From: Croceibacterium selenioxidans
GTDB taxonomy: Bacteria; Pseudomonadota; Alphaproteobacteria; Sphingomonadales; Sphingomonadaceae
Assembly (NCBI RefSeq): GCF_018599195.1
Contig: NZ_JAHFVK010000001.1
Span: 620,001-684,000 of the forward strand
Direction of reading: 5' to 3'
Length of the DNA stretch: 64,000 bases
The notes under the pieces were generated by a model. It made no database searches. It was not told the DNA's origin and saw nothing but the letters and a program-made list of their open reading frames with translations. Every line of letters begins with the position of its first letter. Within the stretch, counting starts at the first letter, position 1. The translations under genes and the position numbers were made by a program. This document shows positions 1 through 8,543 of the stretch, piece after piece.

Positions 1-1
1 G

Positions 2-904
2 GAAACGCTGGAAATGGCCAAGGCCGCGGACGCGGTACTGTTCGGCGCTGTCGGCGACCCGGGATGCGACAATCTTGAACGGCATCTGCGTCCTGAGCAG
101 GCGATCCTCGGCTTGCGCCAGGCACTCGGCCTGTTCGCCAATTTGCGGCCCGCGACCATGTTTCCCGGGCTGGAGGATCTCTCTGCGTTGCGTCCTGAAG
201 TGGCTCGCGCCATCGATCTGCTGATCGTGCGCGAACTCAACGGCGACGTCTATTTCGGCGAAAAGGCGATCCGCCGCCTCGATGACGGCCGCCGGCAGGG
301 CTTCGACTTGATGTCCTACGCCGAAGACGAAGTGCGCCGCATCGCCCACGTCGGCTTCCGCGCTGCGCAAGGGCGGGGCAAGCGCCTCTGCAGCGTGGAC
401 AAGGCCAACGTCCTCGAAACCAGCCAGCTCTGGCGCGACGTCGTGATCGAGGTATCGGCCGAATATCCAGACGTTGAACTCAGCCACATGTACGTCGACA
501 ACGCGGCGATGCAGCTGGTGCGCAATCCGGGGCAGTTCGACGTCGTCGTCACCGGAAACCTGTTCGGCGATATCCTGTCCGACCAGGCCAGCATGTGCGT
601 AGGTTCGATTGGCCTCCTCGCGAGCGCCTCTTTGGGCGAGCACCAGACGGAGTTTGGTACCAAGGGCCTGTACGAGCCGATCCACGGCAGCGCGCCCGAC
701 ATTGCCGGTCAGGGCAAGGCCAATCCGCTGGCGATGATCCTCAGCTTGGCGATGATGCTGCGCCACAGCTTCGGCCTCGAGGCCAAGGCGGCGCAGATCG
801 AGGGGGCCGTGTCAAAGACCCTGGCGGACGGAGTGAAGGGCGCGGACCTTGGCGGAAGCGCGGGAACGGTGGAAATTGGCGACGCCGTCGTTGCCCGGCT
901 CTGA
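2..904 (+). CDS. leuB: 3-isopropylmalate dehydrogenase, 5'-truncated by window edge
   Basis: The protein oxidatively decarboxylates 3-isopropylmalate in leucine biosynthesis, in the cytoplasm. The frame is already open at base 2, so about 50-60 N-terminal residues lie outside the window (the family is about 350 aa; 300 are visible). Family signatures are clear: [13 protein letters not shown], the active-site stretch SVDKANVL, the metal-binding region YVDNAAMQL followed by [13 protein letters not shown], and the NAD-binding loop [19 protein letters not shown]. These separate it from isocitrate dehydrogenase. Tartrate dehydrogenase-like relatives share the fold but usually lack this exact set. 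Its 3' end overlaps the next gene by about 56 nt, which suggests co-transcription with the mannosyl-transfer gene. Confidence 0.93.
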   Translation, partial: ETLEMAKAADAVLFGAVGDPGCDNLERHLRPEQAILGLRQALGLFANLRPATMFPGLEDLSALRPEVARAIDLLIVRELNGDVYFGEKAIRRLDDGRRQGFDLMSYAEDEVRRIAHVGFRAAQGRGKRLCSVDKANVLETSQLWRDVVIEVSAEYPDVELSHMYVDNAAMQLVRNPGQFDVVVTGNLFGDILSDQASMCVGSIGLLASASLGEHQTEFGTKGLYEPIHGSAPDIAGQGKANPLAMILSLAMMLRHSFGLEAKAAQIEGAVSKTLADGVKGADLGGSAGTVEIGDAVVARL

Positions 905-2036
905 CGCTACGGCCACCGGCTCGCTGGAGCTGGCGGTCGTCCTGCCGACCTTCAATGAGCGGCCCAACATCGGGCCGATGGTCGACCGGCTGGAAGCTGC
1001 GCTCGGACCGACGGGCTGGGAAGCAATCTTCGTCGACGACAACAGCAGTGACGGCACGGCCGATGCCGCCCGCGAGATCTCGCTCGGCGATCCGCGCATT
1101 AGGGTAATCCAGCGCATCGGCCGTCGCGGGCTGGCGAGCGCGGCGATAGAGGGCATGTGCGCCACCGCGGCGCCCATCGTCGCGGTGATGGATGCCGACC
1201 ACCAGCACGATCCAGCCCTTCTGCCGCGGATGCTCGCGGCCATTCATTCCGGGGAATGCGACGTTGCGGTCGGATCGCGCTTTGCCGAAGGCGCGAGCAT
1301 GGAAGGGTGGAACCGCCCGGACCGCGAGAAGGTCTCGGCAGTCGCCAACCAGCTCGCGCGCAAGGTGACGGGCGTCGACCTGACCGATCCCATGAGCGGC
1401 TATTTCATGCTCCGGACCGAGCTACTCCGCCGTGATGCCCACCGGCTATCGGGGATCGGCTTCAAGATCCTGCTCGACATCCTGGCGACTATCGACACGC
1501 CGCTCAAGGTAAAGGAATTCCCTTTGAAATTTGCAGCGCGCGCCGAAGGTGAAAGCAAGCTCGACCGGACGGTCGTGTTCGAATTCCTCGTTGGCCTCTA
1601 CGACAAGTGGCTCGGGCGCATCATCCCAACGCGTTACGCCTTGTTCGGCACGATCGGCGCTGCGGGTGTGATCGTACACATGGCGGTGCTCAGCGCCTTC
1701 CTGACGCTGTTCGGCGGGCGGTTCGAGGATCATCTGGTCTCGACCTTCGAGGTCGGACAGACGATCGCGGCACTGGTGGCGATGACCTTCAACTTCGTGC
1801 TCAACAACGCGCTGACTTATGCCGACCAGCGGCTGCGCGGGGCGTGGCCTCTGGCCAAAGGCTGGCTCAAGTTTGGCTTGACCTGTTCAGTCGGCCTGCT
1901 GACCAACGTCGGCGCGGCGGCGGTGTTGGTGCGCATGGGCTTTCACACTTATCCGGCGGCCCTGACCGGGATTCTAATCGGTTCGGTTTGGAACTACGCC
2001 CTGTCGAGCCGCTTCGTCTGGGGGCGGTTCGGCTAA
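849..2036 (+). CDS. GT2 polyprenyl-phosphate mannosyltransferase fused to GtrA membrane domain
   Basis: The N-terminal half (about residues 25-250) is a family 2 glycosyltransferase of the dolichol-phosphate mannose synthase type. It shows [22 protein letters not shown] and the metal-binding [10 protein letters not shown]. The C-terminal 130 residues form four hydrophobic helices of a GtrA-like domain. Family knowledge suggests it makes polyprenyl-phosphate mannose (or another hexose) on the inner face of the membrane. The neighbouring PMT-family transferase at 2068-3354 could use that donor. The start chosen is TTG at 849, inside leuB; TTG at 876 is an alternative, and both would leave the catalytic domain intact. 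Sugar identity cannot be read from the sequence. Confidence 0.85.
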   Translation: MAEARERWKLATPSLPGSDATATGSLELAVVLPTFNERPNIGPMVDRLEAALGPTGWEAIFVDDNSSDGTADAAREISLGDPRIRVIQRIGRRGLASAAIEGMCATAAPIVAVMDADHQHDPALLPRMLAAIHSGECDVAVGSRFAEGASMEGWNRPDREKVSAVANQLARKVTGVDLTDPMSGYFMLRTELLRRDAHRLSGIGFKILLDILATIDTPLKVKEFPLKFAARAEGESKLDRTVVFEFLVGLYDKWLGRIIPTRYALFGTIGAAGVIVHMAVLSAFLTLFGGRFEDHLVSTFEVGQTIAALVAMTFNFVLNNALTYADQRLRGAWPLAKGWLKFGLTCSVGLLTNVGAAAVLVRMGFHTYPAALTGILIGSVWNYALSSRFVWGRFG

Positions 2037-2067
2037 AACCTTTACCCCATCAAGGGGGCGGGCATGC

Positions 2068-3354
2068 CTAACGCCAGCTGTGAAGCCACATCCAGGTGAC
2101 GTAGGAATCGTGGCCCTTGAGCGGGGCCGCGGACAGGATGGGGTAGAAGAAGGCGAACACCGCGCATGAGGCCGCGATCGTGGCCAGCGCTATCCTGCGG
2201 TGTCCGCGCCGCCAGAAGTCGTCCAGCACCAGGGCAAGCGCGGCGATCAGGAAGGTGCTCGGCAGGAAGTAGTGGTAGTAAAACTGGACCGGCTTCTTGG
2301 CGACGATCCAGAATCCCAGGCTCACCGCGTAAAGGGTGAAGACGGCCAGAGCGTCCCACCGCCGGCGCTTGATCCCGACCCAAAGGCACCAGGCCAGGGC
2401 AGGCAAGCCGATCAACATGGTAAGCGGGTTGCCGATCAACAGCACGCCTCGCTGCGCTCCGTCGACGACCTCGTAGAGGTACCAGATGGCGCGCCAGTTG
2501 ACGACCCATTGATACCACACGCTCATGTAGGTGTGCGGACGGACAACCGTCTGTTGCAGGTCGTACATCTTCTTCTGCAGCTCGGCGAGATGCATCGGAT
2601 CGACCGCGCCCTGATGGAGAAAGGCCAGCGGGGCATAGGACAGAGCGTAGGCCACGACCGGCACCAGGCCGAGCCAGAAGGCGGCTTCCAGCAAGGTCAT
2701 GCCTGGAACCGGGGGCCCTCGGCGGCAGGTCAGGAAACGCCAACCCGCCGAATGCATTCGAACCACCAGGAAGGTCAGGCCCGGCATCATGGCGAGAGGA
2801 ATGGCGTTCCATTTGCAGGCCATGGCAAAACCCATCGCCGCACCGGCTATCGCCAGTCGCCAACGGGCGGTTTCGCTTTCGCGCACGGCTCCGGCGCACA
2901 TCCACAGCGCCAGCAGCACGAAGCTCGCCATGAAGATGTCGAGCATGGCGATTCGTGAGTGGATGAAGAGCGGAAAGGCGGTGGCCAGCAGGATTCCGTT
3001 GGCGATAGTGGCGAAGCGGGCACCTGATGCGAACCACATGGCGCGCATAGCCGACCACAAGCCCAGCGTCCCGAACAGTGCCGACATGATCCGCCAGCCG
3101 AGCGGGTTGTCGCCGAACACGCGCATCCCGAACGCGATGAGGACCTTGCCCATCGGTGGGTGCTCGGAATTCACGAGATGCGACAGCTCCAGGATGGTGC
3201 GCGCAGCCGGAAGGTAGTGGACCTCGTCAAAGAACGGCTTCGAGGGTATCGTCAGCCGCACCATGATCAGCGCGAAGAAGCCAAGCGTGATCGCGACCGT
3301 CCAGCCGAGGGGATCGCGGGGGTGAAGGGGAGGGGTAGCGGAGCCGGCGCTCAT
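2068..3354 (-). CDS. PMT-family (dolichyl-phosphate-mannose--protein mannosyltransferase type) membrane protein
   Basis: This 428-residue polytopic protein opens with a short cytosolic tail and a first helix. Next comes the PMT hallmark loop PFFDEVHYLPAARTI, carrying the acidic DE pair thought to be catalytic, and then the second conserved element EHPPMGKVLIAFG. Many hydrophobic segments follow. The family moves mannose or another sugar from a polyprenyl phosphate to Ser/Thr of exported proteins, or to lipids. It is convergent with the GT2-GtrA gene, 31 nt away. The pairing of donor-maker and transferase is suggestive of protein O-glycosylation, but the acceptor is unknown. Confidence 0.85.
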   Translation of the reverse strand: MSAGSATPPLHPRDPLGWTVAITLGFFALIMVRLTIPSKPFFDEVHYLPAARTILELSHLVNSEHPPMGKVLIAFGMRVFGDNPLGWRIMSALFGTLGLWSAMRAMWFASGARFATIANGILLATAFPLFIHSRIAMLDIFMASFVLLALWMCAGAVRESETARWRLAIAGAAMGFAMACKWNAIPLAMMPGLTFLVVRMHSAGWRFLTCRRGPPVPGMTLLEAAFWLGLVPVVAYALSYAPLAFLHQGAVDPMHLAELQKKMYDLQQTVVRPHTYMSVWYQWVVNWRAIWYLYEVVDGAQRGVLLIGNPLTMLIGLPALAWCLWVGIKRRRWDALAVFTLYAVSLGFWIVAKKPVQFYYHYFLPSTFLIAALALVLDDFWRRGHRRIALATIAASCAVFAFFYPILSAAPLKGHDSYVTWMWLHSWR

Positions 3355-3511
3355 CGGCGTAGCGGATAATGCGCCGACGGGAGCGTGGCAAGCTGTCGAT
3401 CCCGGCGATTATGGCAAATTTGAATCGGGAATCTTTTCACAGGGACTGGGGGTATTCCCCAATATAACGCGGCTTCGCTTTCCGTCATAAGACCTGTGGG
3501 CAGTGAGAGCC

Positions 3512-3545
3512 GGCCGCTGTCCTGCCCCCCATCGGGACAGCGGTC
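3512..3545. other. 11-bp inverted repeat upstream of a small membrane protein gene
   Basis: An arm of GGCCGCTGTCC (3512-3522) pairs with GGACAGCGGTC (3535-3545) across a 12-nt loop, with one G-T wobble. It lies about 70 nt before the ATG at 3613, in the leader of that gene, and upstream of the divergent PMT gene. No strong T-tract follows, so a leader hairpin or operator is as likely as a terminator. Confidence 0.45.
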
Positions 3546-3612
3546 GGACATCTGCCCTTTTGGATTCTTGGCGCGGCTCAAGCCGCCAAGGGCTCTCCCA
3601 GGACCAATTTGG

Positions 3613-3831
3613 ATGCTCCGCCGAACCCTAATTGCGGCACTCGTCTCGGCACTGATCGTTTCGGGTACAGCCGACGCACGGCCGCAACGGATGCCTGCGG
3701 CGGTCAGTGAAGCGACCGACAAGCTCGACTCCACGTCGATGTGGATCATTGCTGCCTCGGTTGTGGGACTATTCCTCCTGATCCTTCTCCTCAGCGAAAG
3801 CGAAGAGGATTTGATCCCCGTCAGCCCGTGA
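3613..3831 (+). CDS. small single-pass membrane protein, paralog of the next gene
   Basis: The 72-residue product has an N-terminal signal-like helix (MLRRTLIAALVSALIVSGTA, then DARP), a short polar stretch, one strong transmembrane helix (WIIAASVVGLFLLILLL) and a short acidic tail ending ESEEDLIPVSP. The next gene has the same architecture and the same ending (acidic cluster, then a Ser-Pro terminus), so the two are paralogs. The ATG at 3613 was chosen because AGGA lies just upstream and the signal peptide begins there; the frame is open further upstream to 3496. No function is recognised. Confidence 0.7.
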   Translation: MLRRTLIAALVSALIVSGTADARPQRMPAAVSEATDKLDSTSMWIIAASVVGLFLLILLLSESEEDLIPVSP

Positions 3832-3928
3832 CAATGGCGGGTCGGTGCGGGGACATCGGACGAGTTGTGTTGCGATTGCGGTAAGGCCCTGTCGGGGCAG
3901 GAACTTTTTAGTGCATCTTAATCCTTCT

Positions 3929-3934
3929 TATAAT
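3929..3934 (+). promoter_or_regulatory. candidate -10 element (TATAAT) for the 3983 gene
   Basis: A perfect TATAAT lies in an AT-rich stretch rare in this GC-rich window, 49 nt before the start at 3983. The -35 side is poor (TTTTAG-like at 17 nt spacing). A vegetative promoter is a reasonable reading but unproven. Confidence 0.45.
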
Positions 3935-3982
3935 AGACGGGCCTGCGGCTACGACCGCATTTAGAGAATCAGTGGAGGAGTT

Positions 3983-4207
3983 ATGGTGCGTAAATCGCTT
4001 CTTGCCGCCGGCGCGGCTTTGACACTTGTCGCCGGATCGGCCCAGGCGGCTTCCGTTCAGGCTGCCCCGGTGCGTGCACCTTCGGGGGTTGAGAATGCCG
4101 AGAACGTGGCTGGTGTTTCGGTTTGGCTCGTGGCCGCTTTCGCGGCTGTGGCGCTGGGCCTTATCCTGCTGCTCGACGACGGTGATGATGCTCCGACCAG
4201 CCCGTAA
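3983..4207 (+). CDS. small secreted/single-pass membrane protein
   Basis: The 74-residue product has a signal peptide (VRKSLLAAGAALTLVAGSAQA) with a clear AQA cleavage motif, a short linker, one transmembrane helix (VWLVAAFAAVALGLILLL) and an acidic tail DDGDDAPTSP. GGAG lies upstream of the ATG at 3983. It matches the 3613-3831 product in layout, and a truncated third copy sits at 4281-4346. Small proteins of this form are common in sphingomonads. The function is unknown. Confidence 0.75.
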   Translation: MVRKSLLAAGAALTLVAGSAQAASVQAAPVRAPSGVENAENVAGVSVWLVAAFAAVALGLILLLDDGDDAPTSP

Positions 4208-4236
4208 TTAGGCTGAATCTGAGTTATCAAAGGAAG

Positions 4237-4264
4237 CGGGGTCTCAACGGGCCCCGTTTTTTTT
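4237..4264 (+). terminator. intrinsic terminator after the small membrane protein gene
   Basis: The CGGGG arm (4237-4241) and CCCCG arm (4252-4256) enclose a 10-nt loop and are followed directly by eight T residues (4257-4264). It lies 30 nt after the stop of the 3983-4207 gene. This is a textbook rho-independent terminator. Confidence 0.85.
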
Positions 4265-4280
4265 GGCCCAAAGTGGGCAG

Positions 4281-4346
4281 GTGTTGGCTGCGCTGATCAT
4301 TCTGATCGACGGCGACGATGACAGCGACTTTCCGATAAGTCCGTAA
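4281..4346 (+). pseudogene. 3' remnant of a third small membrane protein paralog
   Basis: A short frame beginning at GTG 4281 reads LAALIILIDGDDDSDFPISP and then stop. This is the end of the transmembrane helix plus the acidic Ser-Pro tail seen in the two upstream paralogs. The signal peptide and most of the helix are missing, and the sequence starts immediately after the terminator T-tract. It looks like the tail of a partly deleted tandem duplicate. It could be translated as a 21-residue peptide, but no ribosome binding site is evident. Confidence 0.55.
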
Positions 4347-4406
4347 CGCCGTTCGGCGCTAACCACCCCATTGCCCACGCCAGACGCAGCGCCTAGACGC
4401 GCTGCG

Positions 4407-5615
4407 ATGAAGAAGACTACCGGCACGGACCGTTCGATCACCTCCCAGTGGCGCCCGGCCACGCGCGCAGTGCGCGCAGGGACATGGCGCTCGGAACAAG
4501 GCGAAACCAGCGAAGCCTTGTTCCTGACCTCTGGATATACCTACGATGACGCCGCGACTGTGGCGGCCAGGTTTGCCGGCGAGGCGGAAGGGATGACTTA
4601 CTCCCGCCTGCAAAATCCGACAGTTGCCATGCTTGAGGAACGTATTGCCGCGATGGAAGGCTCGGAAGCGTGCCGAGTCCAGGCAACCGGCATGGCCGCA
4701 ATGACGACCGCGCTTCTCTGCCAACTGAAGACTGGCGACCATGTCGTGGCGGGCCGCGCTGCCTTTGGCTCGTGCCGATGGTTGGTGGACACTCTTCTTC
4801 CCAAGTTCGGGATCGAAGCGACCGTCATCGACGCACGGGACAATGCGGCCTGGGAAGCCGCGATCCGGCCGAACACCAAGGTGTTCTTCTTCGAGACTCC
4901 GGCCAATCCGACGATGGACGTTGTCGATCTCGAGTTCGTGTGCGGCCTCGCGAAATCTCGCGGCATCACCAGCGTGGTAGACAACGCCTTCGCCACCGCC
5001 GCCCTGCAACGTCCGCTCGAATTCGGTGCGGATGTGGTCGCCTACTCGGCCACCAAGTTGATGGACGGGCAGGGAAGGGTCCTTGCCGGGGCGGTTTGCG
5101 GAACGAGGCAGTGGATCGACGAGGTCCTGCTGCCGTTTCAGCGCAACACCGGTCCCAACTGCTCTCCATTTAATGCCTGGGTGGTGTTGAAGGGGTTGGA
5201 GACGCTGTCGTTGCGCGCGCATGCGCAAAGCCGGAATGCGCTCGAAGTCGGGCGGTTCGTCGAAAGCCGGGTGCCGCAAATGCTCCATCCCGGTCTGCCG
5301 AGCCATCCGCAGCACAATCTGGCGATGAAACAGATGGACGCCGTCGGCCCGATCTTCAGCTTCGTTCTCGATGGCGGCCGCGCGCAGGCGCACGCTGTGC
5401 TCGATGCGCTGCAACTGATCGACATCTCCAACAACATCGGGGATTCGAAGTCGCTGCTATGCCACCCGGCCAGCACCACTCATGCCAACATGGGCGAAGA
5501 AGCGCGGTTGGAGATGGGGATCGAGCAGGGAATGCTGCGGATCAACGTCGGGCTCGAGGATCCAGCTGACCTGATCGAAGATCTCGACCAGGCCTTCACC
5601 AAAGCGGGTCTCTAA
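4407..5615 (+). CDS. metZ: O-succinylhomoserine sulfhydrylase
   Basis: This PLP enzyme of about 402 residues belongs to the Cys/Met metabolism family and makes homocysteine from an acylated homoserine and sulfide. Visible features are SRLQNPTVAMLEERIAAMEG, the FFETPANPTMDVVD strand, VDNAFATAALQRP, the PLP-lysine motif YSATKLMDGQGR, and the C-terminal SLLCHPASTTHA. The DGQGR variant after the lysine and the short SRLQNPT loop fit the MetZ subgroup better than cystathionine gamma-synthase. The start at 4407 (MKKTTGTDRS) is preferred over in-frame codons from 4371, because the upstream stretch reads like leader sequence. No SAM-type riboswitch was recognised in the 60-nt leader. Confidence 0.88.
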   Translation: MKKTTGTDRSITSQWRPATRAVRAGTWRSEQGETSEALFLTSGYTYDDAATVAARFAGEAEGMTYSRLQNPTVAMLEERIAAMEGSEACRVQATGMAAMTTALLCQLKTGDHVVAGRAAFGSCRWLVDTLLPKFGIEATVIDARDNAAWEAAIRPNTKVFFFETPANPTMDVVDLEFVCGLAKSRGITSVVDNAFATAALQRPLEFGADVVAYSATKLMDGQGRVLAGAVCGTRQWIDEVLLPFQRNTGPNCSPFNAWVVLKGLETLSLRAHAQSRNALEVGRFVESRVPQMLHPGLPSHPQHNLAMKQMDAVGPIFSFVLDGGRAQAHAVLDALQLIDISNNIGDSKSLLCHPASTTHANMGEEARLEMGIEQGMLRINVGLEDPADLIEDLDQAFTKAGL

Positions 5616-6037
5616 GCCGTTTTCGGAATCGCGGCCGACGACAAGCTACGACCGAAGGCCGCGGCGGCGGAAAGCGGTTCGGAGACCCCTGGATTACGTG
5701 TAAGCTCGACCAACAGGTCTTCGGCGGCGCCGAGGTCGTTTGTCGCGCCGAACAGGATGCGCATGATCAGGCTTTCGTCTTCGGTCATTCTCGGAGTGCA
5801 GCAGGGGGCCAATCGGATCGGTCCGCGCGAAGCGTGCGAAAGTTCGAGCATGAAGGCTCGCAATAGGACCAGGGGACGGCGAAATCCGGTGCTGAATAGG
5901 TCGAGCATAAGCCAGCACGCGCTGGCATCGCGCACCCCGTGAATAGCCATGCGCCGGAGGGCAAACAGAATTGTCCGGGTCGTCCGATCGTGCGGCATGG
6001 GCGCGGGCAGACAGGGGACGCCGCCGGATTTGTTCAT
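5612..6037 (-). CDS. conserved sphingomonad protein (possibly DUF6628)
   Basis: The 141-residue product is well preserved, with a strong GGAGG seven bases before the ATG at 6037. It contains LFALRRMAIHGVRDASACWLM, a FRRPLVLLRAFMLELSHASR stretch and the motif APCCTPRMTEDE, with two adjacent cysteines. I recall this layout from sphingomonad genomes under a DUF label, but the number is from memory. The function is unknown; the Cys-Cys/Pro motif hints at metal or ligand binding only weakly. Its stop overlaps the end of metZ by 4 nt in convergent orientation. Confidence 0.7.
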   Translation of the reverse strand: MNKSGGVPCLPAPMPHDRTTRTILFALRRMAIHGVRDASACWLMLDLFSTGFRRPLVLLRAFMLELSHASRGPIRLAPCCTPRMTEDESLIMRILFGATNDLGAAEDLLVELTRNPGVSEPLSAAAAFGRSLSSAAIPKTA

Positions 6038-6250
6038 CGCTTACCTCCACTGCGAAAGCGGAAGCCTTATCGCTATTGAGAGGCGGTCGCAAATAATTCC
6101 GACATCTGTCGTCCAATCCGCCGCGCATACAGAAAATCCTGCTGAGCGAGGGAACTCGTCCCGGAAATGGCTGAACTCGGCGATCTTCGCTGGGTGCAAC
6201 TGGCCGCAAGCCCTTTGCTCCGGGTAGGTAAAGGGGTTACGGGACCAAGT

Positions 6251-6658
6251 ATGCAAGATGTGCTCGCCAGCCTGTTCCAGCACGCGGCGAAAACCGCCGG
6301 GGTCACCGTGCGCGTTGCGGTCAACTTCATGCCCGATCAGTCGCGAACCGAAGCAAAGCGATGGTTCTGGGTCTACCATATACGAATCGAAAACGGTCGC
6401 GACGATGTGATCCAGTTGCGTACTCGCCATTGGCGGATCACCGACGCCCACGGGATGGTAAGTCTGGTCGATGGCGAGGGGGTTGTCGGCGAAACGCCCG
6501 TTCTCGCTCCCGGCGCGACTCATGACTATGTGTCCGGATGCGAACTGATGACCAACATCGGCTCGATGGAAGGACACTACTCTTTTGCCGGAGAGGACGG
6601 CGCCTCGTTCGATGTGGCGATCCCGTTCTTCCCGCTCGCGGCTCCGGCGGCGGTCTGA
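6251..6658 (+). CDS. apaG: ApaG-family protein
   Basis: This fibronectin-type III-like protein of about 135 residues is the ApaG (CorD) family, associated genetically with divalent cation efflux and with Ap4A metabolism in enterobacteria. Core motifs are present: VRVAVNFMPDQS, FWVYHIRIENGRDDVIQLRTRHWRI, VDGEGVVGETPVLAPG and the glycine-rich YVSGCELMTNIGSMEGHY. The frame is open from 6167, but homologs start close to the MQDVLASLFQHAA segment, so ATG 6251 is used. It diverges from the 5612-6037 gene and is convergent with the AraC-type gene. Confidence 0.85.
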   Translation: MQDVLASLFQHAAKTAGVTVRVAVNFMPDQSRTEAKRWFWVYHIRIENGRDDVIQLRTRHWRITDAHGMVSLVDGEGVVGETPVLAPGATHDYVSGCELMTNIGSMEGHYSFAGEDGASFDVAIPFFPLAAPAAV

Positions 6659-6678
6659 CCGGAGTTGAGCCGGCCGGC

Positions 6679-7689
6679 CTAGGCCGTTTCGAGCTCGCCT
6701 TCCTCCTGTTCGGCCCGCCAGGTTCGGGGGGGCACGCCGAATTCGCCGACGAACCAGCGTGTGAAAGAACCGGGGGAGGCAAACCCCAGCAAGCCGCCGA
6801 TCACGATGATCGGCCGGGTCGAGCCGGTAAGATAGTGCGTGGCGAGGCCCCGGCGGATCTCGTTCAACAGTTCGCCAAACACCACGCCCTCCTGCTCTAG
6901 CCTGCGTTGAAGCGTGCGGGGGCTCATGCCGAGGTGGGAAGCGACTTGCTGCACCGTCGCCTTGCCGCTCGGCAGGAGCAGGGTGATCGCTCGCCTCACG
7001 CTGTCACCGACCTTGTCCGGATTGGGCAGGGGCACCAGGTGCAGCAGATGCTCCGCGTGTTTGGCCATCGTCGCGTCGGGCAACAAGGTCGGTAGGCGCA
7101 TCGAGCTGCTGGGAGCGACGTAACCGTTGAAATTGCTCTCGAACTCTATGCGGCACGGATAGAAGCGGCGCCAGGGCGCGAGGTCCTTGGGTTCGGGCCG
7201 AACCAGGTGGACACTCGAAGGCCGCCAGCGGTCCGCCGAGACGCCCGAAAGGATGCGATATCCTGAGCCCACGACCAGGTCCAGCATCTGCACCCCCATG
7301 GCGATCGGCAGGACTTCGACCCGCAGCACGCAGGTATCCGCGTCCTCTTCCATCGAGATGTGAATGACGTCGTTCATGTAACGCCGGTAGGCGATGCTTG
7401 CCTTCGCCACTTCCCGCACATTGGGCAGGTGCTCGAACAGCAGGCTCAGGGGGCCGAGGCTGGCGAAGGATCGGCATTCAGCCATGAACAAGCCGAAGTT
7501 GTCACATCCTGATTCCGCCGCGGACCGTTCGAGGAGCTTGTTGACCGTCGCCGCCGGAAGCGGGCTTTCCGGGTGAGAAAGCGACTGCAGAGAAATGTCC
7601 ATCTCCCGCAACATGCGCGGACCATCCAGGCAGACGTGCTTTGCGACTTCGAGATAACCGGTCAGAATTACGGCACGGACTTGATGCAT
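6679..7689 (-). CDS. AraC-family transcriptional regulator with N-terminal ligand domain
   Basis: The 336-residue product is a two-domain regulator. Residues 1-200 resemble the arabinose-binding-type N-terminal domain found in OruR/ArgR-like AraC proteins (MHQVRAVILTGYLEVAKHV..., FGLFMAECRSFASLGPL). The C-terminal 90 residues hold the double helix-turn-helix, with VASHLGMSPRTLQRRLEQEG and the second helix LLGFASPGSFTRWFVGEFG. The start MHQVRAVIL at 7689 is preferred over an upstream in-frame codon at 7794, as family members begin there. The target and ligand are not evident; no biosynthetic operon is adjacent. Confidence 0.87.
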   Translation of the reverse strand: MHQVRAVILTGYLEVAKHVCLDGPRMLREMDISLQSLSHPESPLPAATVNKLLERSAAESGCDNFGLFMAECRSFASLGPLSLLFEHLPNVREVAKASIAYRRYMNDVIHISMEEDADTCVLRVEVLPIAMGVQMLDLVVGSGYRILSGVSADRWRPSSVHLVRPEPKDLAPWRRFYPCRIEFESNFNGYVAPSSSMRLPTLLPDATMAKHAEHLLHLVPLPNPDKVGDSVRRAITLLLPSGKATVQQVASHLGMSPRTLQRRLEQEGVVFGELLNEIRRGLATHYLTGSTRPIIVIGGLLGFASPGSFTRWFVGEFGVPPRTWRAEQEEGELETA

Positions 7690-7898
7690 GGGCAAGTTCC
7701 AGAGAGTTCCGTTCGCGGTACTGTGGCGCAGGAAAATCCCCCTGTCTGTCAGGCCTTTTCCCGATACGGGACGCGGTTGGACCCGATTGACCAACGGTCG
7801 TCATTTTGCGGGTCGATTGCTGCGTGAACGGCGCGATCGGTTAAGCAACCGCGGTTTCAGGTCTCTATCCGGCCCTCTCAGGAATGCCGGAGGAATTG

Positions 7899-8387
7899 AT
7901 GTTCGACCAGGATGCACCGAAGTCATGCGAAGCAGAGGTGCTTGCGCGCCAGCTGCTGGCCTGGTCGGAGGAGCTCGCGCCTGCGCAGGTGCCGGGTACG
8001 CATTTGCTCGATGAGGAACGCTCGGACCTCGCGCGAGGCTTGGCCGACGCCATCCGGACGATTCGCCGGGGCTTCGATCTCCAGTACGGCAAGCTCAATT
8101 TCGGTGACCCTACGCTGCGGGTCATGCTCGAGATTGTCGTGCATGAGAAAAAGGCTCGCCGTCTCTCGCTCGAGGGCCTGGCGGCTCTCACGCAGATAGA
8201 CCGGGTTTGTGTGGCAGACAGCGTGCAGACGCTGACAGACTTGGGTCTGGTCGTTGCCACGCCTGAGAAGTGCGATGGCCGGAACGTCTGGCTCCACCTT
8301 TCACAGCAAGCGCGCGACGCGATGTTCGACATGTTGCTGCAGACAGCGGAGTTTCTCCGCCCGCGCGGCTGCGGCCTTCCGCTGTGA
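7899..8387 (+). CDS. MarR-like winged-helix protein
   Basis: The 162-residue product has a helical N-terminus, then a winged-helix core. The core reads LRVMLEIVVHEKKARRLSLEGLAALTQIDRVCVADSVQTLTDLGLVVATPEKCDGRNVWLHLS, with a recognition-helix/wing pattern like MarR and related sphingomonad regulators. GGAGG six bases upstream supports ATG 7899 rather than 7884. It diverges from the AraC-type gene. Downstream lies a perfect palindrome (8431-8449) that could be a regulator site. The ligand and regulon are unknown. Confidence 0.72.
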   Translation: MFDQDAPKSCEAEVLARQLLAWSEELAPAQVPGTHLLDEERSDLARGLADAIRTIRRGFDLQYGKLNFGDPTLRVMLEIVVHEKKARRLSLEGLAALTQIDRVCVADSVQTLTDLGLVVATPEKCDGRNVWLHLSQQARDAMFDMLLQTAEFLRPRGCGLPL

Positions 8388-8430
8388 AGATCGGTCCCGA
8401 ATAACCTCCGGTTGCAGAGCAGCGACGAAG

Positions 8431-8449
8431 TAGCGATAATGTATCGCTA
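8431..8449. promoter_or_regulatory. operator-like palindrome
   Basis: TAGCGATA (8431-8438) and TATCGCTA (8442-8449) form a perfect 8-bp inverted repeat around ATG. It lies between the MarR-like gene and the membrane sensor gene, 95 nt before the start at 8544. Its size and symmetry fit a dimeric winged-helix or PadR/MarR-type repressor site. Binding is inferred only. Confidence 0.45.
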
Positions 8450-8543
8450 TGAAGGGGTGGATCGGCCTTGAGGTCGTCAAAGGGGCGAAAGGGCTGGCCG
8501 TTGCACGGCCGGCCGTTCGTCGTGGGCGCCAGTAAGGTCTGAC

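Noticed and set aside
4347-4406. SAM-type riboswitch before metZ
   Set aside because: The 60-nt leader is too short and lacks the conserved pseudoknot motifs of SAM-II or SAM/SAH classes.
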